Assembly: GCA_041390145.1 (NCBI GenBank)
Contig: JAWKQM010000004.1
Coordinates: 186,001-250,000, forward strand
Reading direction: 5' to 3'
DNA from: Gemmatimonadales bacterium
GTDB taxonomy: Bacteria > Gemmatimonadota > Gemmatimonadetes > Gemmatimonadales > GWC2-71-9
Length of the DNA: 64,000 nucleotides
Of the stretch, positions 43,454 to 51,272 are shown piece after piece. Position numbers and translations under genes: made by a program. Below the pieces are notes generated by a model. It was not told the DNA's origin. It saw only the letters and a program-made list of their open reading frames with translations, and ran no database searches. Position 1 is the first letter of the stretch. Each line of letters starts with the position of its first letter.

Positions 43454-43972
43454 CTAACCCTCGCCCCGCACCTTCCGCTTCAGGTGGGCGAGTTGCGCCT
43501 CCGCGGCCGATTCCATCGCGGCCCGGTCCAACTGGTGCTGTAATCCCGAATCGTCGACCTCGGGGCCGACCCCGGGCACCGGCGGCGCGGCGCCCCGGCG
43601 CTGCTGGAACTCCAATCGCATCGACTCGTATTCCCGCTCGGCGAGCGCCAGTTCATCGCGCTGCACCTCCACCTTCCGCCCCAGCAACTGGACCCGCTCG
43701 CGGTGCCGCGCGGTGAAGCGGTCGGCCACCTCTGCCGTCTCCTGGTCACCGATCTCCGCGGCCATCCCCCCGCGCCGCGCCGCGTCGGACAACTGCTGCC
43801 GCTCCTGCGCCAGCGCACGTTCGGCCGCGGCCAGGGCGTCGCGCATCGTCGCGAGTCCGACCTTGGCGTCCACGAGCGCCGCGTGCAGCGCCTGCTGTTG
43901 CTCCCGGGCATCGGCCGGCGGCGTCCGCTCAGCGAGAAACCGATCGAGGCGGTCGCGCAGGTTCTCGAACAC
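43454..43972 (-). CDS. Coiled-coil protein of unknown function
   Basis: 172 residues, largely alpha-helical with an 85-residue Ala/Gln/Arg/Glu coiled-coil core (about 25-130) and a Pro-rich break (GAAPPVPGVGPEVDD) before a final helix. Charge pattern and length recall PspA/IM30 or small filament proteins, but the signature is not clear. There is no signal peptide. It is two bases downstream of the FmdB-type gene, in the same direction. Confidence 0.65.
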   Translation of the reverse strand: MFENLRDRLDRFLAERTPPADAREQQQALHAALVDAKVGLATMRDALAAAERALAQERQQLSDAARRGGMAAEIGDQETAEVADRFTARHRERVQLLGRKVEVQRDELALAEREYESMRLEFQQRRGAAPPVPGVGPEVDDSGLQHQLDRAAMESAAEAQLAHLKRKVRGEG

Positions 43973-43974
43973 CC

Positions 43975-44139
43975 TCAGGACTTCCGAATCGTCTTGGCGT
44001 AGAACGGGGTAAAGACCCGCTCGACCTTGGCGGATCCGCAGGCCGGGCAGGTCACCTTCACCCGGCCGAGATCCCGCATCGGCAGGTGCCGCGTGAAGGC
44101 GTGGTCACAGGAGGTGCAACGATAATCGTATGATGCCAC
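43975..44139 (-). CDS. FmdB-family zinc-ribbon protein (54 aa)
   Basis: The short product begins VASYDYRCTSCDHAF and continues with CPACGSAKVERVF, giving two CxxC pairs as in FmdB regulatory zinc ribbons. The GTG start at 44139 was chosen because the sequence before it in frame is not conserved-looking. The C-terminal tail TPFYAKTIRKS is basic. Function of the family is unclear, possibly nucleic-acid or zinc binding. Confidence 0.8.
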   Translation of the reverse strand: MASYDYRCTSCDHAFTRHLPMRDLGRVKVTCPACGSAKVERVFTPFYAKTIRKS

Positions 44140-44278
44140 TGGTCGAGCCTTTCTGGCAGGATGGGGAATGTTACGGATCGGCCCGAGGGGCGTCAAGCGA
44201 GGCGTCCCCAGCCCTGCCCTCCCGGTGTAACTTTCGGCGACGTTCGTGCCCCCGGCGACACCGACCCGGAGAGACCCC

Positions 44279-44764
44279 ATGATCCGCCACCCCGGCCTTG
44301 CGCTCCTTCCCCTCCTGCTGCTCTCCGCCTGCGGCGACGGGACCCCGCGTTCCTCCTGCGGCGTCGCCTCGCTCGCCGGCCCATCGTTGCTGCTCGCGGA
44401 GTTTGCCGTTCCGGGCCAGACCCTGGGCCTGCCTCCGGAGTCGCTGCCGCCGAAGCTGGTGGCCAGAATGGCGGTGGGAGCGGCGATGCCGGCAATCGTG
44501 GGGCGGACCGACTCCGGGTGGGTCATCGGCGTCGAGGGATCGCTCCCGGCCAACGTCACGCCGGGGTTTGGCGTGGTGGTCCTGAACACGGACGGGTCGG
44601 CGCGCGGTGTCATGCTATTCGAAGGCGCCCCCATCGCGCAGGCGCCGGTGCTCGGATCGGTGACGATCGAGTCCGCCACCGTACCACTCCTGGGCATTCA
44701 GTTGAACCCGGGCAAGTACGAAGACCCGAAGTGCCCCGTCTTCCCCGATTCGGTGTTGCGATAG
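44279..44764 (+). CDS. Predicted lipoprotein of unknown function
   Basis: 161 residues with an export signal ending in the lipobox LLLSAC. The mature part is Ala/Val/Gly-rich with no catalytic motif, and has one further cysteine pair (SSCGVAS; KCPVFPD) which may form a disulphide. GGAGAG precedes the ATG. It runs divergently from the FmdB-type gene and convergently with the unknown gene ending at 44769, five bases away. Confidence 0.7.
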   Translation: MIRHPGLALLPLLLLSACGDGTPRSSCGVASLAGPSLLLAEFAVPGQTLGLPPESLPPKLVARMAVGAAMPAIVGRTDSGWVIGVEGSLPANVTPGFGVVVLNTDGSARGVMLFEGAPIAQAPVLGSVTIESATVPLLGIQLNPGKYEDPKCPVFPDSVLR

Positions 44765-44768
44765 GGGA

Positions 44769-45491
44769 CTAGAGCAGCCATTCCCCACGGTGGCGGGCCC
44801 GCGCGATGCGGTCGTCGGTCACGATGTTTGGGAAGAAGACACGGTCGCTGAGCGCGGTGAGGGCGCCACGCACGACCGGATATCGCTCGGCCGCGGTCCG
44901 GAACACCGTCTCGAGCCCCATGCGGTCCGCCAGGGCATGATCGGCGGCCAGCGCGTACCCGCGCCGCCCGAGCGAATCGTAGTAGCCCAGGCCGGGGCCG
45001 CCCCGGCGGACGCGCCGAGCCGCGATGTAGTCGGGGAAGATCCCGGCCAGCCAGAGCGCGTAGTTCCCCAGGTGCGCCATGACCTTGAACCGCCGGTCAC
45101 CTTCCGTCTGATCAAGGTCGGCCACGATGTCCACGAGGTACCGATGCCGCTGGTCGTCGTTCCAATCCACGCGCCAGGCCCGATCTCGCTGACCGAAGGC
45201 GAGCAGCAGCGCCGCGAGGTAGTCGGCCAGGTCGGCATCGTCCACACCCTCGGCGCGGAGCGCGTGCCGGACCATCACGTAGAGGAAGAGTGCTTCCGAG
45301 GGGGCCAGCAGCGTCCGCACCGCGAGGAGGCGCTCCGCCAGTTCCGGCGCGTCGAGCAACGGACCGGGTCCTTCCTGGGCCAGGCGGCGCTCCCAGCGAC
45401 TGCGCGCCACGGCCGAGCCTCCCGCCAGCAGCAGGAGGACGAGTTGCAGGTCGGATGGCTCGAGGTGTCCTCGGGTGTCCGCGACAATCAT
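44769..45491 (-). CDS. Hypothetical protein, mostly helical (240 aa)
   Basis: 240 residues, no signal peptide, helix-rich. Notable segments are DLQLVLLLLAGGSAVARSRWERRLAQ, DWNDDQRHRYLVDIVADL and FPDYIAARRVRRGG. I recognise no family or active-site motif. Its ATG is only 13 bases from the divergent start of the histidine kinase, which leaves almost no room for separate promoters and suggests they lie in each other's coding sequence. Confidence 0.7.
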   Translation of the reverse strand: MIVADTRGHLEPSDLQLVLLLLAGGSAVARSRWERRLAQEGPGPLLDAPELAERLLAVRTLLAPSEALFLYVMVRHALRAEGVDDADLADYLAALLLAFGQRDRAWRVDWNDDQRHRYLVDIVADLDQTEGDRRFKVMAHLGNYALWLAGIFPDYIAARRVRRGGPGLGYYDSLGRRGYALAADHALADRMGLETVFRTAAERYPVVRGALTALSDRVFFPNIVTDDRIARARHRGEWLL

Positions 45492-45504
45492 CAGGTGGTC
45501 CCCC

Positions 45505-47376
45505 GTGATTGATTCTGTCACGCTCCGTCGACTGACGGAGTTTTCGCGCTCCCTGCTCACCGCCCGCGAGGAACCGCAGGTGGTCGTCCGGTTGGGGGAG
45601 GCCCTCCGGGCCCTCCTGCCGGACGCCGTGGTGGCGACCGCCATGTACGACAGGCACCGCGCAATCCTCGTGCCCATCCCCGTGCCAACGGAAGATCGCA
45701 CCACTTCGCAGCCTCCCCTCGAGGCGGCGTTGGCCGGCCCGATCGAGAGTGGCAGCGCCGAGGGGACTTGGGTGGCGGCGCCCATCGTCGTGGATGGAAA
45801 CGCGGTCGGCGCCGCCGCGCTGTTGATCCGCGGCCGCACGGTCGCGCCGGCCGACCGGGTGGTGCTGGCGTCCTACCTCGAAACGGCCTCCCTCGCGGTG
45901 GAGACACTGCGTCGCGAAGCTTCGCACGAGGAGGCGCGCCGCTCCTGGGAACGACTGGTCGATGCCGTGCCGTATGCCCTCTGCCTGGTCGATGGGCAGG
46001 GCCGGGCACGCCGGGCCAACCGTGCGTTTGCCGACTTGGTGCATGCCCCGACCACGGCCATCGCAGGCCGGCCCTGGCTGGCCCTGGTACCGCCGGCGTG
46101 GGGCGAGGGAGTTGCCGCCGCCCTCGCGACCCCCGGCACCGCTGGCGAAGTGCAATTGCGCGCCGGCGTGCGCACCTTCGCCGTCAGCGCCTACCTCATC
46201 GGGCATCTGCCGGGCGATGCGGTCCTCGTCTTCGAAGACCAGACCGATCGCCGCCGCCTGCAGGATCAACTGATTCAATCTGAGAAGATGTCGGCGATTG
46301 GACAACTGATCGCCGGTATCGCCCACGACCTGAACAACCCCCTCGCCTCGGTCATCGGGTTCGCGGACTTCCTGCTGGAGGGCCGCGACGTTCCCCCGCC
46401 CCTGGTCGAGCCGGTCCGCGTCATCCAGCAGGAGGCCGAGCGCGCCGCCAATATCGTGCGGAACCTGCTGAACTTCGCACGGAAGCAGGACCACGCCCGC
46501 CGTGCCATCGGGTTGGAGCCGCTGCTCAACGCCACGATCACCCTGCTCCGCACCCAGATGGTCTCCCGTCGTGTCGAGGTGCTCCTCGACGTCGAGGAAG
46601 GCCTCCCCGCCATCGACGCCGACGTGGGCCAGGTGCAGCAGGTCTTCGTCAACCTCATCAACAACGCGGCGCACGCGATTGAATCCGCCGGCCGCGCCGG
46701 GCGGGTCGTCGTGCGCGCCCGTCCCTGGCGGGACGGCGTGGCCGTGGAAGTCAGCGACGACGGCCCGGGCATGACGGCCGCGGTGGCGGCCCAGGTCTTC
46801 GAGCCGTTCTTCACCACCAAGCCCGAGGGCCAGGGCACCGGGCTCGGGCTCTCCATCTGCCAGGGCATCGTCAAGGAGCACGGCGGACGGATCGTGCTCT
46901 CGACCGCGCCGGGCCAGGGCGCGCGCTTTACCGTCGAACTGCCGCGGAGCAACCGAAGCGCCGTGGACCCGATCCCACCACCGGCGGAGACCAGCACCCC
47001 ACCGCTGCGGATCCTGGTCATCGACGACGAACCGCACATCCTGCACTATATGCGCGCCACGCTCGAGGCGTGGGGGCACGGCGTGGAAGTGGCGGGCGAC
47101 GGCGAGGAAGGGCTCGTGCTGGCGGCCGACGGCGACTTCGACCTGATCATCTCCGACCTGCGGATGCCGCGGCTCACCGGGCGCGAGTTCTTCGAGGCGC
47201 TCAACCGACGCAATCCCGAGGCGGCCAGCCGCGTGGTGTTCAGCACCGGCGACACCGTGCACGGCGACACCACCGCGTTTCTCGAATCGCAGGCACACCC
47301 GTTCCTGAACAAGCCGTTCAGCCTCGCCGAGCTGCGGGCGCTCCTCGCCCGCGCGGTGCCGACGCCGCCGGCATGA
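45505..47376 (+). CDS. Hybrid sensor histidine kinase with GAF, PAS and receiver domains
   Basis: 623 residues. A GAF-like domain (about 5-140), a PAS domain (about 145-245, LVDAVPYALCLVDGQGRARRANRAFADL), HisKA with His274 in GIAHDLNNPL, HATPase_c with NLINNAAHAI, DDGPGM and GTGLGLSICQG, and a C-terminal receiver with DDEP and phospho-Asp551 in ISDLRMPRLTG. It has no membrane segment, so the signal is likely cytoplasmic. The receiver on the same chain implies a phosphorelay. The GTG at 45505 follows GGTGG. Its stop overlaps the glycosyltransferase start, so it may be an input for envelope-glycan genes. Confidence 0.9.
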   Translation: MIDSVTLRRLTEFSRSLLTAREEPQVVVRLGEALRALLPDAVVATAMYDRHRAILVPIPVPTEDRTTSQPPLEAALAGPIESGSAEGTWVAAPIVVDGNAVGAAALLIRGRTVAPADRVVLASYLETASLAVETLRREASHEEARRSWERLVDAVPYALCLVDGQGRARRANRAFADLVHAPTTAIAGRPWLALVPPAWGEGVAAALATPGTAGEVQLRAGVRTFAVSAYLIGHLPGDAVLVFEDQTDRRRLQDQLIQSEKMSAIGQLIAGIAHDLNNPLASVIGFADFLLEGRDVPPPLVEPVRVIQQEAERAANIVRNLLNFARKQDHARRAIGLEPLLNATITLLRTQMVSRRVEVLLDVEEGLPAIDADVGQVQQVFVNLINNAAHAIESAGRAGRVVVRARPWRDGVAVEVSDDGPGMTAAVAAQVFEPFFTTKPEGQGTGLGLSICQGIVKEHGGRIVLSTAPGQGARFTVELPRSNRSAVDPIPPPAETSTPPLRILVIDDEPHILHYMRATLEAWGHGVEVAGDGEEGLVLAADGDFDLIISDLRMPRLTGREFFEALNRRNPEAASRVVFSTGDTVHGDTTAFLESQAHPFLNKPFSLAELRALLARAVPTPPA

Positions 47377-48443
47377 GCATGCGCGTCGTCCATGTCGCCT
47401 CAGGACGCGAGTGGCGAGGGGGGCAGCGGCAGGTCTGGCTGCTCGCGCGCGCACTGGCGCGGCAATCCGATGTCGCCCAGGTCGTCGTCACCGGCCGTGG
47501 AAGTGAGCTGGCGCGGCGGCTCGAGGCGGCCGGGGTGCCCACGGTGGCGCCCACCTGGAGCGGGGCGCTGGACGCGCGCGCGCTGTTCGCCACCCTGCGC
47601 GCCGCCGACCGGCGCAGCATTCTGCACGCCCACGACAGCCACGCCCTCACCCTCGCCGGGCTCGCGTCGTTCGTCACCAGCCACGCCCTAGTCGCCACCC
47701 GACGGGTGGACGTACCCCTGCGCCGCACCGGATTCTGGCATCGCGCCGACCGGATCATCGCCGTGTCCGGGGCGGTGGAGGCGGCGCTGACCGCGCGGGG
47801 CGTGCCCGCATCGAAAATCGCCGTCGTCCACGACGGCATTCCGGTCGCGGAAGTCGCCGCCATTCCCCCGGAAGACCTCCGCCCCAGACTTGGACTCGCC
47901 CCGGGCACGCCGCTAGTAATCACCACCGGGGCGCTGGTTGGGGTGAAGGACCACGCGACGCTGATCCGGGCCGCGAGCATCGCGGCTGGGCGCCGCCCAG
48001 ACCTGCACTGGGCCATCGCCGGCGAGGGACACCTCCGCGCCTCCCTCGAGGGGCTGATTGCAGAGCTTGGGCTCGGCGGCCGCGTGCACCTCCTGGGGGA
48101 CGTGCCCGACGCGGCACGGTTCGTGGCCCTCGCCGACCTGTTCGTGATGTCCTCGATTCGCGAAGGACTCGGCACATCCGTGCTCGAGGCGATGGCCCTG
48201 GGAACCCCGATCGTCGGGACCCGGGCGGGGGGAATCGCCGGGTTGCTGGAGGGCGGCGCGGGTCGGCTGGTGCCGCCCAGGGAGCCCGCGGCACTGGCCA
48301 CAGCTGTCCTGGAGTTGCTGGACGACCCCACGGCACGGGCCGCTCTGGCGGCACGGGGACGCGAGACGGTCCGCCAGTACGGCGACGAAAGGATGGCCGA
48401 GGGCGTCTTACGGGTATATCGTTCCCTCACTTCAGACCGATGA
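47373..48443 (+). CDS. Glycosyltransferase family 4
   Basis: 356 residues, GT-B fold. VHVASGREWRGGQRQVWLLARAL is the acceptor-side N-terminal motif, VVHDGIPVAEV the inter-domain hinge, and the donor-site EGLGTSVLEAMALGTPIVGT (glutamate of the EX7E motif) is kept. The retaining transfer of a sugar to a lipid or glycan is the expected reaction, with unknown donor. It overlaps the kinase gene by four bases, and the GT2 gene starts six bases after it. Confidence 0.88.
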   Translation: MSMRVVHVASGREWRGGQRQVWLLARALARQSDVAQVVVTGRGSELARRLEAAGVPTVAPTWSGALDARALFATLRAADRRSILHAHDSHALTLAGLASFVTSHALVATRRVDVPLRRTGFWHRADRIIAVSGAVEAALTARGVPASKIAVVHDGIPVAEVAAIPPEDLRPRLGLAPGTPLVITTGALVGVKDHATLIRAASIAAGRRPDLHWAIAGEGHLRASLEGLIAELGLGGRVHLLGDVPDAARFVALADLFVMSSIREGLGTSVLEAMALGTPIVGTRAGGIAGLLEGGAGRLVPPREPAALATAVLELLDDPTARAALAARGRETVRQYGDERMAEGVLRVYRSLTSDR

Positions 48444-48449
48444 TGAGCA

Positions 48450-49190
48450 ATGCTTTATATCTGCATACCGAGCCGCAATGAAGCGCCCACTGTCGGCCTC
48501 CTCCTCTGGAAGATCCGGCAGGTGTTCGCGTCCACTCCCCGCGAGTACCAGTTGCTCGTGGGGGACGACGCGTCCACCGATGCCACCCGGGAGGTCCTGG
48601 CGCCCTACGCGAAGGTTCTGCCGCTGACCATCCTCCGGACGGAGAAGCACCAGGGGTATGCGCGCACTCTCGAGCGCCTCCTCAGGCATGCTGTCGCCCT
48701 CAGCGACCGCCCCCGGCGGGACTCGGCGGTCGTGCTGCGAGCCGACTTCCTGCACGATCCGGCCACGATTCCCGAACTGCTGAAGAAGTTTGACAGCGGC
48801 GCGGACCTGATCGTGGCCGAGAGCCAGGGCGACGGGGCCCCGACCCGTGGGCACCGCTGGCTCCGTCGCTATGCGCCGCTGTTGCTGCGCCGTCGGGTGC
48901 GTGTTCCCGGTGTCCGCGACACCGCCTCCGGCTTCCTGGCCATGCGGCTCAGCGTGGCCAAAGACGCCCTTCCGGGCGACGGCGCCGTCCTCACCGCCGA
49001 CGGATGGGCGGCGAATGCCGAGCTGATCGCACGGGCAGCCGCGGTGTCCCGCCGAGTCGAGGGCGTGCCGACACGGGAACGCTACGACCTCCTGCAGCGG
49101 CCCATCGAGGGTGACCCGTGGGCCGCGGCCAAGGCGCTGTGGCGCACTGCCGGCCGGCTACGGCTCCCTGCCACCGCGGCGGGTCGATGA
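48450..49190 (+). CDS. Glycosyltransferase family 2
   Basis: 246 residues, GT-A fold. ICIPSRNEAPTVG is the nucleotide-binding start and VGDDASTDATREV the first aspartate motif. The usual DxD metal site is replaced by AVVLRADFLHDP, where Arg takes the first Asp position. The sugar donor is unclear and the altered metal motif makes activity uncertain. The C-terminal region RTAGRLRLPAT is not conserved-looking. It is cotranscribed with the GT4 gene. Confidence 0.8.
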   Translation: MLYICIPSRNEAPTVGLLLWKIRQVFASTPREYQLLVGDDASTDATREVLAPYAKVLPLTILRTEKHQGYARTLERLLRHAVALSDRPRRDSAVVLRADFLHDPATIPELLKKFDSGADLIVAESQGDGAPTRGHRWLRRYAPLLLRRRVRVPGVRDTASGFLAMRLSVAKDALPGDGAVLTADGWAANAELIARAAAVSRRVEGVPTRERYDLLQRPIEGDPWAAAKALWRTAGRLRLPATAAGR

Positions 49191-49957
49191 TCGGCGTCGC
49201 GCTTCTCCTCGCTCTGCAGGCGCCGCTCGCGGCGCCCCCGGCGCCGCAAGCCACCACGCCTGCCTACCCCTTTGCCGTCGGCGAGCGGCTGACGTATTCC
49301 GCAAAGCTCGGCATCCTGACCCTCGGCGAGGGCCATGTCGAGGTGGCCCGCCGGGATACGGTGCGGGGCGTCGAGGCCTTCGTGTTCCAGTTCACGCTGG
49401 CAGGCGGCGTCCCCATCTACAGCCTCGATGACACGCTGGAGTCGTGGACCGGCGTCGACGACCTGCTGTCCCGGCGGTTTGTGCAACGCCAGTTCGAAGG
49501 GGGCAAGACCCGCTTCCGGCACTATGAAATCTTCCCGGACTCCGGCCTCTACCACGAACTCTCCCGGAACAAGACCGGGCTCTCGTCGCAGTTCCCCATC
49601 GACGATGCCGCATTCCTCTACTTCGTCCGGGTGACGCCGCTCGAGGTCGGGAAGACGTACGAGTTCGACAGGTATTTTCGGAAGGAGCTGAATCCCGTCG
49701 TGCTGAAGGTGCACAAGCGGGAGGAGATGGAACTCCCCGACGGATCGAAGGTCCAGTGCCTCGTGGTACAGCCGATCGTGGGGGAAAAGGGCAGCCTCTT
49801 CGGACGGCAGTCCGACACCAGGGTCTGGCTGACGGACGACGAACGCCGCATCCCGGTCCAGATCCGGATTCGCTTCCCCTTCGGCACCATCACGATGCGC
49901 CTGAAGGAGATGCAGTTGCCACCGCTCCCGGCGGCGGGCGACGGCTCCCCGACATGA
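49187..49957 (+). CDS. DUF3108 protein, exported
   Basis: 256 residues with a signal peptide (MIGVALLLALQAPLAAPPAP) and the DUF3108 opening YPFAVGERLTYSAKLGILTLGEG. The rest is beta-strand-rich (RTRVWLTDDERRIPVQIRIRFPFGTITMRL resembles the family C-terminus). Family proteins are periplasmic or surface, often with lipid or envelope genes, but of unknown function. The ATG overlaps the GT2 stop and the stop overlaps the downstream ATG, both by four bases. Confidence 0.82.
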   Translation: MIGVALLLALQAPLAAPPAPQATTPAYPFAVGERLTYSAKLGILTLGEGHVEVARRDTVRGVEAFVFQFTLAGGVPIYSLDDTLESWTGVDDLLSRRFVQRQFEGGKTRFRHYEIFPDSGLYHELSRNKTGLSSQFPIDDAAFLYFVRVTPLEVGKTYEFDRYFRKELNPVVLKVHKREEMELPDGSKVQCLVVQPIVGEKGSLFGRQSDTRVWLTDDERRIPVQIRIRFPFGTITMRLKEMQLPPLPAAGDGSPT

Positions 49958-50907
49958 CCTACCGCGAACCGGACCTGACGAAGATTCGGACCGTCCCGGT
50001 CGCGAACCGGGCCAACAAGGTCGAACCGGGACTGCTTGCCCATCCACCAAAGGGCGACCGCTCCTTCGGCGCCTTCCTCAACAGCCTGCCGGATGTTCTC
50101 GCCGCCCGCGACCTCCGCACGACGGCCGACGCCGTGGCGGGCGCGGCACGCAACGGGCGCGGGGTGGTCCTCCTGCTCGGCGGCCACGTGATCAAGGTCG
50201 GCCTGGGCCCGCTCGTGGCCGACTGGATCCGGCGCGGCATCGTCACCCACGTGGCGATGAACGGCGCGGCGGCCATCCACGATTTCGAGCTGGCCGCCTT
50301 TGGCGGAACGAGCGAGGACGTGGCGGCCGGACTTGCCGACGGCACCTTCGGCATGGCCGAGGAGACGGGACGGGAAATGAACGCGGCCATCGGCGCCGCT
50401 GCCAAGGCCGACATGGGGATGGGAGAGGGGCTCGCCGCGCACCTGGCGGCACTCAAGGAGCGCCCCGGCAACGACGTTTCGGTCCTGCTGGCGTGCCTCC
50501 GGCACCACATCCCGGTGACCGTGCACACCGCCGTCGGCGCCGAGATCATCCACCAGCACCCGACGGCCGATGGCGCCGCCATGGGTGCCACCAGCCATCG
50601 TGACTTCCTGCGGCTGGCCGGGTCGCTTCCCGACATTGACGACGGAGGCGTCGTCATGAATTGGGGGAGCGCCGTGATCATGCCCGAGGTCTTCCTCAAG
50701 GCGCTGACCGTGGCGCGGAATCTTGGCGGGGGCAAGCCGACGCACTTCCTGGCCGCCGACTTCGACATGCAACGGCACTATCGGCCGCGGATGAACGTGG
50801 TGCAGCGCCCCACGCTCGCCGGGGGGACGGGAATCCAACTCACCGGCCACCACGAGTTGATGTTCCCTATGCTCTATTGGGCGGTACTCGAGCAGTTGCC
50901 GGCGTAG
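49954..50907 (+). CDS. Protein with distant similarity to deoxyhypusine synthase
   Basis: 317 residues. LLLGGHVIKVGLGPLVAD and MNGAAAIHDFELAAFGGTSEDVA resemble the NAD-binding NGAxIHDFE region of deoxyhypusine synthases. The catalytic Lys context of true DHS (a WGK motif near the C-terminus) is not seen. The C-terminus (HHELMFPMLYWAVLEQL) fits the family's last helix. Bacterial members have been linked to polyamine rather than eIF5A chemistry. Identity is tentative; it is the last gene of the kinase/glycosyltransferase operon. Confidence 0.5.
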   Translation: MTYREPDLTKIRTVPVANRANKVEPGLLAHPPKGDRSFGAFLNSLPDVLAARDLRTTADAVAGAARNGRGVVLLLGGHVIKVGLGPLVADWIRRGIVTHVAMNGAAAIHDFELAAFGGTSEDVAAGLADGTFGMAEETGREMNAAIGAAAKADMGMGEGLAAHLAALKERPGNDVSVLLACLRHHIPVTVHTAVGAEIIHQHPTADGAAMGATSHRDFLRLAGSLPDIDDGGVVMNWGSAVIMPEVFLKALTVARNLGGGKPTHFLAADFDMQRHYRPRMNVVQRPTLAGGTGIQLTGHHELMFPMLYWAVLEQLPA

Positions 50908-50930
50908 GTCCGCGGGTCCCCGGAACGCAA

Positions 50931-50957
50931 GACGCGCCCGGGAGCACCGGGCGCGTC
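50931..50957. terminator. Hairpin terminator between convergent genes
   Basis: An 11-base stem GACGCGCCCGG/CCGGGCGCGTC with a five-base loop lies 24 bases after the plus-strand operon and 27 bases before the minus-strand membrane protein end. It can serve both strands. There is no T-run. Confidence 0.65.
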
Positions 50958-50983
50958 AGGACCTGAAGGAGTTCCGTTGCGAA

Positions 50984-51199
50984 TCAGGCGGCTGGTTTGC
51001 CTGAAATCGTCTCTTTCACCTTGTCCGCCGTGCTGGGGCTGAACACACGCAGGACGAGGTAGATGATGAAGCCCCAGAAGGCGAAGTAGATGATCGTACC
51101 GACGAGGCTCAGGAAGATGCCGAACACGGAGCCGAGCAGCTTCAAGACGATCATGGCAATCACTGCAAACGCTGCGAAGCCTGTAATTGAGCGGATCAT
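50984..51199 (-). CDS. Small two-helix membrane protein (71 aa)
   Basis: 71 residues: helices ~5-25 (ITGFAAFAVIAMIVLKLLGS) and ~28-53, then a polar tail FSPSTADKVKETISGKPAA. AGGGGTG precedes the ATG. The long reading frame that continues upstream of this ATG is antisense to the oxidase gene and is ignored. It is served by a good ECF-sigma-type promoter (51233-51261), which suggests envelope-stress control. Function unknown. Confidence 0.75.
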   Translation of the reverse strand: MIRSITGFAAFAVIAMIVLKLLGSVFGIFLSLVGTIIYFAFWGFIIYLVLRVFSPSTADKVKETISGKPAA

Positions 51200-51232
51200 G
51201 GTGCACCCCTTCAGGTTGACGGTCGTGGCACC

Positions 51233-51261
51233 TATACGCCCGGATGTTTCAAAAAGTTTCG
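51233..51261 (-). promoter_or_regulatory. ECF-sigma-type promoter
   Basis: On the minus strand CGAAAC with TTTTT after it (-35, 51261-51256) and CGTATA (-10, 51238-51233) are 17 bases apart, the GAAAC/CGTA pattern of sigma-W/sigma-E-like factors. The leader to the ATG at 51199 is about 26 bases. Confidence 0.6.
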
Positions 51262-51272
51262 TGGAGCTGTAA

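Noticed and set aside
45112..47454. A 780-codon open frame on the minus strand across the kinase gene
   Set aside because: It is antisense to a hybrid kinase with all motifs present, its protein is Arg/His/Gly-rich without domain signal, and GC-rich codon bias creates such frames. The same holds for long frames at 7664-10264 (+), 18746-20581 (-), 58433-60205 (-) and 62071-63306 (-).
51216..51238. Housekeeping promoter TTGACG/TATACG for thiO
   Set aside because: The boxes are only 11 bases apart; the minus-strand ECF-type pair in the same place is far better spaced.
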